DNA from: Caviibacter sp963550915
GTDB lineage: Bacteria; Fusobacteriota; Fusobacteriia; Fusobacteriales; Leptotrichiaceae
Length of the DNA: 64,000 nt
Assembly: GCA_963550915.1 (NCBI GenBank)
Contig: CAUVEB010000004.1
Location: 1 to 64,000 of the forward strand
Reading direction: 5' to 3'
The position numbers and the translations under genes are program-made. Positions 1 through 7,588 of the stretch are shown here, in pieces. The first letter of the stretch is position 1. Every line of letters begins with the position of its first letter. The notes below the pieces were generated by a model. That model was not told the DNA's origin, did no database searches, and worked only from the letters and a program-made list of their open reading frames with translations.

Positions 1-252
1 TTAGTTGTTCCAACATTTGTTGAATCATTTCCTTCAACTGTATTTTTATTACCTAGAGCTGATGAGTTATCTCCTTTTACAACGTTAGTTGAACCAACAC
101 CTGTTGAATCATTTCCTTCAACTGTATTTTTATTACCTAAAGTTGATGAGTTGTTTCCTTTTACAACGTTAGTTGATCCGATACCTGTTGTATCTTTACC
201 TTCAACTGTATTTTTGTTTCCTAAAGTTGATGAATTTTCACCTTTTGCAGTA
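1..252 (-). repeat. 84-bp tandem repeats in adhesin head
   Basis: Copies starting at 1, 85 and 169 (reading TTAGTTG... on the plus strand) are near-identical at the nucleotide level with an 84-bp period, which is 28 codons or two 14-residue head repeats. Copies further into the gene (about 250-600) keep the protein pattern but diverge at DNA level. The near-identity suggests recent duplication or homogenisation. The array continues beyond the left edge. Confidence 0.85.
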
Positions 253-1211
253 TTTTCATTACCTACAGCTGTTGTAGCCTTACCTGTAGTTGAATTCTTT
301 TTACCTAATGCTGTTGAACCTTCTCCTTTAACAGTATTTTCATTTCCTATAGCTGTTGAGTCTTTCCCTTCAATATCATTACCTTTACCTAATGCTGTTG
401 AACCTTCACCATTAACTTTATTCTGACTTCCTATAGCAGTAGAATCTTTTCCACCAATAATTGTATTTTTATAACCTAAAGCTGATGAGTTTGCACCATT
501 TACAACGTTAGTTGAACCAACACCTGTAGAATTTTCACCATAAACTCCATTATGATGACCTAGTGATGATGCTTTTTCACCATAAGCTTTACTATATTTA
601 TTACCAATTATTAGTTCATTTTTATTATTTTTTGTATCACGTATATATGTTTCTCCAACATTTACATCTTTATGAAATTCTGTACCTTGCTCTCTTATAG
701 TAGAACCTGCCCCTAATATTTCACGTCCTTGGCTATCTCTCTTACCAGTAGTTATTCTATTATTAATTGTTTTACCTTTTTCAGCAATTGAAGTTATACC
801 GTCTTTGTCATAACGAGTTCTTGCATTTTTTTCTGATATGATACTATATCTTTTATCTTCCGCAACTACTCCTTCATATCCACGTGAACTCATTCTTGTT
901 TCCGCTATCAATTTATCTTTATCATCACGGATCTTGTTAACAATACCTTTACCTGCCATTTTAGGATCTTTTAATTCATCATCTGTATAATTTCTTTTTT
1001 CAAATTTTACATAATTGTGTATCCAACTGTCTGTTAATTGAAATCTTGATGTATAACCTGTATCACCTGGTTTGTTTTGTATTATGTAATCTTCACCGAC
1101 TACAGTTGTGGTTTTTGCAAAAGATGCTGCACTTAAAACAAATGAACTTGCAATTAAAAACATTGAAAGTTTTTTGTTATAATTTCTCTTTCCATTAAAT
1201 TTATTACCCAT
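1..1211 (-). CDS. YadA-like trimeric autotransporter adhesin, 5' part (3' end outside window)
   Basis: This is the N-terminal ~403 residues of a surface adhesin; the gene continues past the left edge. The ATG at 1211 has a strong upstream AGAAGGAGAT. Residues 1-31 form a long signal peptide with a Lys/Arg/Asn-rich start and a hydrophobic core ending in SAASFA. Residues ~32-195 are a non-repetitive polar region that I do not recognise. From ~200 onward come 14-residue head repeats of the type NSSALGNKNTVEG / STGVGSTNVVKG, typical of YadA/Hia head domains (hep_Hag), which fold as a trimeric left-handed beta-roll. The stalk and the membrane anchor must lie outside the window. In this family the trimer is exported through its own C-terminal barrel and binds host matrix or cells. 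It is a monocistronic-looking gene with its own promoter. The class is secure; the ligand is unknown. Confidence 0.9.
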   Translation of the reverse strand, partial: MGNKFNGKRNYNKKLSMFLIASSFVLSAASFAKTTTVVGEDYIIQNKPGDTGYTSRFQLTDSWIHNYVKFEKRNYTDDELKDPKMAGKGIVNKIRDDKDKLIAETRMSSRGYEGVVAEDKRYSIISEKNARTRYDKDGITSIAEKGKTINNRITTGKRDSQGREILGAGSTIREQGTEFHKDVNVGETYIRDTKNNKNELIIGNKYSKAYGEKASSLGHHNGVYGENSTGVGSTNVVNGANSSALGYKNTIIGGKDSTAIGSQNKVNGEGSTALGKGNDIEGKDSTAIGNENTVKGEGSTALGKKNSTTGKATTAVGNENTAKGENSSTLGNKNTVEGKDTTGIGSTNVVKGNNSSTLGNKNTVEGNDSTGVGSTNVVKGDNSSALGNKNTVEGNDSTNVGTT

Positions 1212-1244
1212 ATATTTTAATCTCCTTCTATTTTCTATAATATA

Positions 1245-1272
1245 ATTATATCACTAATTTTTTTAAAATCAA
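1245..1272 (-). promoter_or_regulatory. Promoter of the adhesin gene
   Basis: On the minus strand, -35 TTGATT (1267-1272) is followed by a 16-bp spacer and -10 TATAAT (1245-1250). The -10 is preceded by TG, giving the extended form TGATATAAT. Predicted transcription starts near 1238, about 27 nt before the ATG. Confidence 0.65.
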
Positions 1273-1295
1273 TAGAAATTTTTAAAAATTTCTAT
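1272..1295. repeat. 24-bp perfect palindrome abutting adhesin -35
   Basis: The 12-bp half ATAGAAATTTTT is followed directly by its exact reverse complement, with no spacer. Its edge touches the first base of the -35 hexamer. It has no U-tract of a terminator for either flanking gene and lies upstream of the start site, so an operator is the simplest reading. AT-rich chance palindromy cannot be ruled out. Confidence 0.55.
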
Positions 1296-1357
1296 ATTTT
1301 ATATATTGTATTTTTATACAGTAAATTATACAGTACTTATAGAATTTCATATTTCAT

Positions 1358-1384
1358 AAAAAAAGTTGTAATTATCTTACAACT
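1358..1384 (-). terminator. Intrinsic terminator after YwaF-like gene
   Basis: An 8-bp stem (AGTTGTAA / TTACAACT, loop of 5) is followed on the minus strand by a run of seven U. It lies just after the stop at 1388 and closes the transcript coming from nifJ. Confidence 0.8.
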
Positions 1385-1387
1385 CTT

Positions 1388-2086
1388 TTAGCTTATACTT
1401 TTTTCTTCAATTTCTTCATTATCAATATGTAAAAATGGTAAATATGTAAGTATCATTGATAACATAAATAGTGATATAAGTAGCACTACATATAGAATAA
1501 ATGGTTCTATAAAGTTTACAGCTGGTATAATGTAGTCATATGTGAACATATAGTTTGTCCCTGTTAAGTAGTTTACTATAGACCCAACTAAACATAAAGT
1601 TAAATATCCTATAAGTGCAAAATATAGTCCTTTTTTTGTAACCCTTACATCTAAATGAATAAATGCATATATAACTGCCATTATCTCTAAGAAATGTAGC
1701 CCCATAAATACATAAATGTAAAATGGAGTACGATATGTAACTATCCCTGGTAATATTACAGCAAGTATTGCTCCTGTAAACCAGAAATAAGCTAAATTAA
1801 AAAGTGTATTTCTTCGTATAATAAGGAATATTCCTATAACAATTGCTGATATATTACATAGATTAAGTGGTATTGTAAAAATCCAATCTTCTTTTTCAAT
1901 TGCTATTCTGTACCATATATCAAAAACTTTGGCAAACAGAATAAAAAAACCTAAAGCCTTAGTAAATATTCCCTTATAGTCTTTTTTCATAAAAAAAGGT
2001 ATTGATATTATAATTATTGACAGTATTGTGAAAAAAATAAATGAATGTATATGTATGGGTTCAAAATATGTAAATTTATGTAACAT
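1388..2086 (-). CDS. YwaF-like integral membrane protein (TIGR02206 family)
   Basis: A 232-residue protein with about seven hydrophobic segments, in the YwaF/TIGR02206 family of bacterial membrane proteins of unknown function. The segment IPLNLCNISA (residues ~92-101) matches the conserved PL-LC--- patch that characterises the family. The C-terminal tail is short and acidic. The ATG at 2086 is preceded by AAGGAG at good spacing. It is the last gene of a minus-strand run that begins with nifJ and includes a pseudopilin and a ComEC-like gene, and a clear terminator follows. No role can be inferred from the context. Confidence 0.7.
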   Translation of the reverse strand: MLHKFTYFEPIHIHSFIFFTILSIIIISIPFFMKKDYKGIFTKALGFFILFAKVFDIWYRIAIEKEDWIFTIPLNLCNISAIVIGIFLIIRRNTLFNLAYFWFTGAILAVILPGIVTYRTPFYIYVFMGLHFLEIMAVIYAFIHLDVRVTKKGLYFALIGYLTLCLVGSIVNYLTGTNYMFTYDYIIPAVNFIEPFILYVVLLISLFMLSMILTYLPFLHIDNEEIEEKSIS

Positions 2087-2113
2087 TTAATTTTCTCCTT
2101 AATATTTATATTG

Positions 2114-3133
2114 CTATTTTAACATTTTAAAAATTATTATGCAATATATTAGTATAATATAGTATATTAATGCAAAAATAATACTAATATTTAGTTTAAT
2201 CTCAAATATATTATAGTAATAAAAGCAGTCAATAATATATTTTAATGATATATAGTACATGTTTACTAATTCAATAATTAATTTATTAGGTATTAGATAT
2301 ATAATAAATATCAAATTTATAAATATTGAATATATGGGTATTAGTATAAGGTTGAAAATAAATGAAAGTAAATTTGCAGTTTTAAAAAAATATAGATTAA
2401 TTGGTAATAAAAATATTTGTATCATTAAACTTTTTAACATAACATTCTTTATATTTAAAAATAATATGGCAAATAGTGATAGGTAGGTGAATATAAAGGA
2501 AATGGAAATTATTTGATATGGATTTATTAGTAAATTTAATACTAACGATATTAAATATGATTTTCTTATATCAATATCTTTAAATACTAATGTTAAGCCT
2601 AGCATTAGATATGCTCTTGTTATTGGTGGATTATGTCCTATTACAAGAGTATAAAATGTTAATATTGATAATATTATAGTATTTTTTAATTTTATTTTAC
2701 TAAGTATCATAAACATAATTGAAATGTGAAGACCTGATATACTTATTAAATGACTAATTCCAAGCTGCCTATATTTACTTTTATTAAAATTACTTTTTTC
2801 ATTTAATATTAGTACTTTTGATATTTCTTTAATATCGTTTGTAAAATATTTATCTATTCTCTTTGAAATAGTATGTCTATATTTATTAAATATACTTGGC
2901 TTAATGTATATTACTTCATCATTATTGTAGTATAGTGTATAATGTCCATTTTCCGCTATTTCATAGTTATTGTATTCAAACTTCTTTTTTATAAGTAGTT
3001 TATTATTAATCTTATTTACATAAACATTATTACCATCAATATAGACATATTTAGAATAAATATTTTCGCCTTTATATGTATTAAAATATAGATAGAGTAT
3101 ATATAGTGGTAGAAATATAATTAACTTTTTCAT
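2114..3133 (-). CDS. Short ComEC/Rec2-like competence membrane protein
   Basis: A 339-residue polytopic membrane protein with the ComEC 'competence' domain hallmark GISHLISISGLHISI (around residue 126) and the HNPPITRAYLM segment (around residue 168). ComEC forms the inner-membrane channel for transforming DNA. Family members are usually 700-800 residues, with an N-terminal OB-like domain, the channel and a C-terminal metallo-beta-lactamase nuclease domain. Here the protein stops after the last membrane helices and no MBL domain is encoded downstream. Residues ~25-95 could be a reduced OB-like domain. Its ATG overlaps the pseudopilin stop (ATGA) and has AAGGAT upstream, so the two are translationally coupled. 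I call the family with confidence; DNA uptake is an inference. Confidence 0.8.
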   Translation of the reverse strand: MKKLIIFLPLYILYLYFNTYKGENIYSKYVYIDGNNVYVNKINNKLLIKKKFEYNNYEIAENGHYTLYYNNDEVIYIKPSIFNKYRHTISKRIDKYFTNDIKEISKVLILNEKSNFNKSKYRQLGISHLISISGLHISIMFMILSKIKLKNTIILSILTFYTLVIGHNPPITRAYLMLGLTLVFKDIDIRKSYLISLVLNLLINPYQIISISFIFTYLSLFAILFLNIKNVMLKSLMIQIFLLPINLYFFKTANLLSFIFNLILIPIYSIFINLIFIIYLIPNKLIIELVNMYYISLKYIIDCFYYYNIFEIKLNISIIFALIYYIILIYCIIIFKMLK

Positions 3134-3561
3134 ATTCTATCCTTTATTAGTGGTATATTTAAACCATTTGCAGTATTTACTGATATCTTACTATATGTTT
3201 TATCTTTTTTTATAATCTCAATTGTAAAACCCTTATCAAAATTACCTTGTTTATTAACTTTTCTTTTAAAATTATTACTTATATTTTTTGTAATATATGT
3301 AAATCTGTCATCAAGTTTTACTACTTTGTCTAAATAATAGATTTCTTTACTCTCAAGATTGAAAATTATTTCATAATCTCTATTGTCATATACTGCTTTT
3401 TTTTGGATATAGTCAATTATACTTATTATTTTAATTTTTTGTTTATATGCCTCATTAACATATATTTTATTTATCATATATCTTGTTGTAAAATAAATAA
3501 TTGAAGCTAAGCAAATTACAACTATAACTTCAACTAATATATATCCCCCTTTTAATTTCAT
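3130..3561 (-). CDS. Type IV pilin-like pseudopilin with prepilin signal
   Basis: About 143 residues. The start is taken at 3561 (MKLKGG), where AAGGAG stands 4 nt upstream; the longer frame to 3591 would run into nifJ. The N terminus reads KGG/YILVEVIVVI, a class III prepilin signal: short basic leader, Gly at -1, Glu at +5, then a ~20-residue hydrophobic helix. The rest is a small polar C-terminal domain, as in GspH-type or competence pseudopilins. It starts one nucleotide after the nifJ stop and overlaps the ComEC-like gene, so a role in a DNA-uptake or type II/IV apparatus is likely. No pilus ATPase, prepilin peptidase or secretin gene lies in the window. Confidence 0.75.
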   Translation of the reverse strand: MKLKGGYILVEVIVVICLASIIYFTTRYMINKIYVNEAYKQKIKIISIIDYIQKKAVYDNRDYEIIFNLESKEIYYLDKVVKLDDRFTYITKNISNNFKRKVNKQGNFDKGFTIEIIKKDKTYSKISVNTANGLNIPLIKDRI

Positions 3562-3562
3562 A

Positions 3563-6500
3563 TTACTCCTTCTTATAATCTGAATAATCAATTGCTGCTA
3601 ATTTTTCATAATAACTAAATGTTTTCATCGCTGTTTTCTTATTACTTTCTAAAAGCGACATTGCCATATCAGGATACTCATTTTTAAGTCTCACAAACCT
3701 ATTTTCATTTAGTAAGAATTCTTCGTATCTATCCCAATCAGGCTTTTTAAAATCAATTTGAAGAGGATTTTTACCTTTGTCTATTAGATCGGGGTTGTAT
3801 CTAATAAGAGGCCAATATCCTACTTCCGTTGCTAATTTTTCTTCACTTTGACTTTGTAGTCCATTTTTAATACCATGTTCTATACAAGGTGAATATGCTA
3901 TTATTAATGACGGACCATCAAATTCTTGTGCTTCTTTAAATGCCTTTAATGTTTGGTTTTGGTTTGCACCCATAGCAACCCTAGCAACATATATATTTTG
4001 ATATGTCATCATAAGTGCTGCTAAGTCTTTTTTTGAACTTCTCTTTCCTGATGCTGAGAATTTTGCAATTGCACCAAGTGGTGTTGATTTTGAAGATTGA
4101 CCACCTGTATTTGAATATACTTCAGTATCAAGCACAAGTACATTTACATTTGCACCACTAGAAAGTACGTGATCAAGACCTCCATATCCAATGTCATATG
4201 CCCAACCGTCTCCACCAATTATCCATATTGATTTTTTTAGCATGTATTGTCTAAGTTCATATATCTTATCTAGTATTTCATTTCTATCTTTTATATCTTC
4301 AAGATATTTTACGATCTCATTTTTAATATCTTCATCTTCATTTTCTATAAAAAGATTAAGCTTATCTTTTAGTTCTTTTGGTATATCATCTAGATTACTT
4401 GCTTCTTTCATATGTGTTAATACTTTTTGTCTTAATGTTTCACAAGCCTCATACATACCATAACCATATTCTGCATTATCTTCAAAAAGTGATGATGCCC
4501 AAGCAGGTCCACTACCACATGAATTAGTTGTATATACTGTTGAAGGTACAGATCCACCATATATTGAAGAACAACCTGTTGCATTTGCAATCAACATTCT
4601 ATCACCATATAGCTGTGTTAATAGTTTTATATATGGAGTTTCTCCACAACCTGCACAAGCACCTGAAAATTCAAAAAGTGGTTTTGCAAATTGAGAACCT
4701 TTAACTGTTGTTTTAGGCAAGTAAGTGTCCTTATAGCTTACTTTTTCATATAAATATCTTGCATTTTCATGTTCTTTTCTTTCAATTTCTTCTTCAATTG
4801 GTACCATTTCAAGAGCCTTATTTTTCGCAGGACATATATCAACACACGCTGTACATCCAGTACAATCTTCTGGAGATACTTGTATTATATATCTTAAATT
4901 TTCCATTCCACGACCAATTGGTTTAATAGTCTGTAATACATTTGGTGCATTTTTATATTCTTCATCATCAATTAAAAACGGTCTAATTGTTGCATGTGGA
5001 CATACAAAAGCACATTGGTTACATTGTATACATTGCTCTGGTTTCCATCTTGGTACCATATTAGCGATACTTCTTTTTTCAAGTGCTGAGCTACCATTTT
5101 CAAATGTACCGTCTTCATATCCAATAAATGCTGATACAGGTATATCATTACCTTTTAAGCTATTAATTGGATTTGATATCTTTTGCATAAAAGTTGTAAG
5201 TTTCATTTCTTTAAAAAATAGATCAATATTTGCCCAATTTTTGTCAACTTCAACTTCTTTTATACTATCTCCAGCATCAATTGCCTTATAGTTCTTATAT
5301 ACTATTTCCATACCTTTTTTCTCGTATGTTTTTAGTGCATAATCTTTCATATATTTTTTGGCATCTTCATAGTCAATAATATTTAATATCTTAAAAAATG
5401 CTGACTGCATTATAGTATTTATTCTATTACCTAGTTTTAATTCATATGATAATTTTGTTGCATTAATTATATACATCTTAATGTTTTTAGTTGCAAGTGC
5501 TTTTTTTACATTATCTGGTAACTTATCAACTACAGTTTTCTCATCATAAAGGGTATTTAATAAAAATGTCCCACCCTCTCTTATATCTTCTAACATGTCA
5601 TATTTTGTTATATATGAAAAATTAGTACAAACAACAAAATTAGGATTTTGTATAAGATATGGTGATTTTATCACATTTTTAGATATTCTAAGATATGATC
5701 TTGTCAGTCCACCTGCTTTTTTTGAATCATATGAAAAAAATCCTTGTATATAGTTATCTGTCATATCTCCAATTATCTTTATACTGTTCTTATTTGCACT
5801 TACTGTACCGTCTGAACCTAATCCATAAAATACACATTCTGTTGTATCTTGATTTAGCTCTATCTCTTCTGATTTTGCAAGTGATTTATAAGTTACATCA
5901 TCAGTTATACCAATAGTAAAATCATTTTTTGGTTCTTTTAATTTTAAATTCTCAAATACTGATAATATCTGTGCAGGTGTTGTATCTTTAGATGATAGAC
6001 CATAACGTCCACCTACTATTACAGGCTTTATATCTGAGTTATAGAAAGCATCTCTTACATCAAGGTATAATGGTTGTGAACTACCATGTTCTTTTGTTCT
6101 ATCAAGCACTCCAACAGCTTTAACAGTTTTAGGTACTACATCAAATAAGTATTTTGTTGAAAAAGGTCTATATAAGTGTACTGTTATAACTCCTACTTTT
6201 TCACCATTACTATTTAGATAGTCAACTACCTGTGTTATTGTGTCAGTTACACTACCCATTGCAATTATTATTCTTGTAGCGTTTTCATATCCATAATATG
6301 TAAATGGTTTATACTCTCTACCAGTTAGTTTATTTATCTCCTTCATATAGTTATTAACTATATCAGGTATTGCATCATAAAATCTATTTTGTGATTCTCT
6401 TGCTTGAAAAAATATATCTTCTGTTTGTGATGTACCACGTGTAACAGGATGTTCTGGATTTAGTGCATTATCTCTAAATCTTTGTAGTGCTTTTTTATCA

Positions 6501-7072
6501 ATTAATTTTTCTAAATCTTCGTATTTTAATTCTTCAATTTTTTGTATTTCGTGTGAAGTTCTAAATCCATCAAAAAAATGCAAAAACGGAACTCTACCTT
6601 TTATAGCACTTAAATGTGCAATAGGTGCTAAGTCCATTACTGCTTGTACATTATTGCTTGATAATATAGCAAATCCCGTCATTCTAGCACTGTATATATC
6701 TTGATGATCGCAAAAAATTGAAAGTGCGTGAGTTGATATACTTCTCGATGCAACATGTATTACACCAGGTAGTAACTCACCAGAAATTTTAAACATATTT
6801 GGAATTTTAAGTAGCAATCCTTGTGATGCAGTAAATGTGGTTGTAAGTGCTCCTGCTTGTAGTGAACCGTGTACTGTTCCAGCTGCACCTGCCTCTGACT
6901 GCATTTCAATTAACTTTACCTTTTGCCCAAAAATGTTCTTTTTGCCTTTTGACGACCATTCATCAATATATTCTGACATAGATGATGAGGGAGTAATTGG
7001 ATATATAGCTGCTACTTCTGTAAAAGCATATGCAATATATGCGGCAGCCTGATTACCGTCCATTGTTTTCAA
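3563..7072 (-). CDS. nifJ: Pyruvate:ferredoxin (flavodoxin) oxidoreductase
   Basis: This is a single-chain PFOR of ~1169 residues, close to the usual ~1170-1200. It converts pyruvate and CoA to acetyl-CoA and CO2 and reduces ferredoxin, using TPP and three [4Fe-4S] clusters. Visible motifs: YPITPSS near the N terminus, two ferredoxin-type clusters (CIQCNQCAFVCP ~680, CTGCTACVDICP ~740), a third-cluster CAGCGET ~805, and the TPP site GDGWAYDIGYGG ~957. I place the start at the TTG at 7072 (reading M-K-T-M-D-G-N as in relatives), since GGAGGA lies 5 nt upstream of it and inside any longer frame. It heads a run with the pseudopilin, ComEC-like and YwaF-like genes. Confidence 0.95.
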   Translation of the reverse strand: MKTMDGNQAAAYIAYAFTEVAAIYPITPSSSMSEYIDEWSSKGKKNIFGQKVKLIEMQSEAGAAGTVHGSLQAGALTTTFTASQGLLLKIPNMFKISGELLPGVIHVASRSISTHALSIFCDHQDIYSARMTGFAILSSNNVQAVMDLAPIAHLSAIKGRVPFLHFFDGFRTSHEIQKIEELKYEDLEKLIDKKALQRFRDNALNPEHPVTRGTSQTEDIFFQARESQNRFYDAIPDIVNNYMKEINKLTGREYKPFTYYGYENATRIIIAMGSVTDTITQVVDYLNSNGEKVGVITVHLYRPFSTKYLFDVVPKTVKAVGVLDRTKEHGSSQPLYLDVRDAFYNSDIKPVIVGGRYGLSSKDTTPAQILSVFENLKLKEPKNDFTIGITDDVTYKSLAKSEEIELNQDTTECVFYGLGSDGTVSANKNSIKIIGDMTDNYIQGFFSYDSKKAGGLTRSYLRISKNVIKSPYLIQNPNFVVCTNFSYITKYDMLEDIREGGTFLLNTLYDEKTVVDKLPDNVKKALATKNIKMYIINATKLSYELKLGNRINTIMQSAFFKILNIIDYEDAKKYMKDYALKTYEKKGMEIVYKNYKAIDAGDSIKEVEVDKNWANIDLFFKEMKLTTFMQKISNPINSLKGNDIPVSAFIGYEDGTFENGSSALEKRSIANMVPRWKPEQCIQCNQCAFVCPHATIRPFLIDDEEYKNAPNVLQTIKPIGRGMENLRYIIQVSPEDCTGCTACVDICPAKNKALEMVPIEEEIERKEHENARYLYEKVSYKDTYLPKTTVKGSQFAKPLFEFSGACAGCGETPYIKLLTQLYGDRMLIANATGCSSIYGGSVPSTVYTTNSCGSGPAWASSLFEDNAEYGYGMYEACETLRQKVLTHMKEASNLDDIPKELKDKLNLFIENEDEDIKNEIVKYLEDIKDRNEILDKIYELRQYMLKKSIWIIGGDGWAYDIGYGGLDHVLSSGANVNVLVLDTEVYSNTGGQSSKSTPLGAIAKFSASGKRSSKKDLAALMMTYQNIYVARVAMGANQNQTLKAFKEAQEFDGPSLIIAYSPCIEHGIKNGLQSQSEEKLATEVGYWPLIRYNPDLIDKGKNPLQIDFKKPDWDRYEEFLLNENRFVRLKNEYPDMAMSLLESNKKTAMKTFSYYEKLAAIDYSDYKKE

Positions 7073-7139
7073 CTGTGTCCTCCATTTTCTAGGCAATTAT
7101 TTAGATTGCAATAGTTAGAAATTGTTATAATTTAAGTTA

Positions 7140-7168
7140 ATTATACATTTTATTATAATTTTAGTCAA
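7140..7168 (-). promoter_or_regulatory. Promoter of nifJ
   Basis: -35 TTGACT (7163-7168), a 17-bp spacer and -10 TATAAT (7140-7145) on the minus strand, one of the best sigma-70-type matches in the window. The leader to the TTG start would be about 60 nt. Confidence 0.8.
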
Positions 7169-7175
7169 TATATGC

Positions 7176-7181
7176 TATAAT
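7176..7181 (+). promoter_or_regulatory. Candidate -10 for the small membrane gene
   Basis: TATAAT stands 16 nt before the chosen ATG, with no good -35 at 17 bp. Transcripts would have a leader of about 10 nt that still includes the GAGGTGG ribosome site. It lies back-to-back with the nifJ promoter. Confidence 0.4.
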
Positions 7182-7197
7182 CATTTTGAGGTGGAAT

Positions 7198-7554
7198 ATG
7201 ATTATATACTTAATGTCTGTTTTAATTATGATTTTAAAATTAATTACAGGAATCTTTATTATTTTTCAATTTAAAAGTAAACTAAAAAAAATAGAGGTTT
7301 TAGCCCTATTTTTACTAAGTTTTGATTTAGTTATAGTAACAATTTCAATGTTTACAAATAGATTACTTTTACTACAACTATTTTTCCTAATAATGTATGG
7401 AGCATACTGGATTTCGTATATATTATGCATGATTCTAATATCAGTACTACTTATTATGTATACAGGATTAAATGATAATTTTAGAAATTTACATAGAATA
7501 TTATTGTCAGTATATTTTTTATCATCAATAACTGGATTTTTAATATTAATATAG
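7198..7554 (+). CDS. Small unknown membrane protein
   Basis: A 118-residue protein that I do not recognise. It has four strongly hydrophobic stretches (about residues 1-22, 34-52, 58-86 and 99-117) separated by short basic or polar loops (KSKLKK; NDNFRNLHR), so it is probably a four-helix inner-membrane protein. The ATG at 7198 follows GAGGTGG; an upstream TTG in frame overlaps that site and is rejected. It is transcribed alone, divergent from nifJ and convergent with glgA, sharing a two-way terminator with the latter. Its codon use looks like that of its neighbours. Confidence 0.6.
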   Translation: MIIYLMSVLIMILKLITGIFIIFQFKSKLKKIEVLALFLLSFDLVIVTISMFTNRLLLLQLFFLIMYGAYWISYILCMILISVLLIMYTGLNDNFRNLHRILLSVYFLSSITGFLILI

Positions 7555-7557
7555 ATA

Positions 7558-7582
7558 AAAGCTGTGAATAAATCACAGCTTT
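7558..7582. terminator. Bidirectional terminator between small membrane gene and glgA
   Basis: A 10-bp perfect stem (AAAGCTGTGA / TCACAGCTTT) with a 5-nt loop sits between the convergent stops at 7554 and 7589. U-rich tracts follow on both strands. Confidence 0.8.
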
Positions 7583-7588
7583 ATTTTA

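Noticed and set aside
151..426. Plus-strand open frame of 91 codons
   Set aside because: It is the antisense of the adhesin repeat array; the repeated composition keeps the other strand open. No ribosome site or promoter.
2114..3133. Short ComEC taken as a frameshifted or broken gene
   Set aside because: I saw no remnant of an MBL domain downstream: the next gene starts 28 nt after the stop with its own ribosome site. A naturally short protein fits better.
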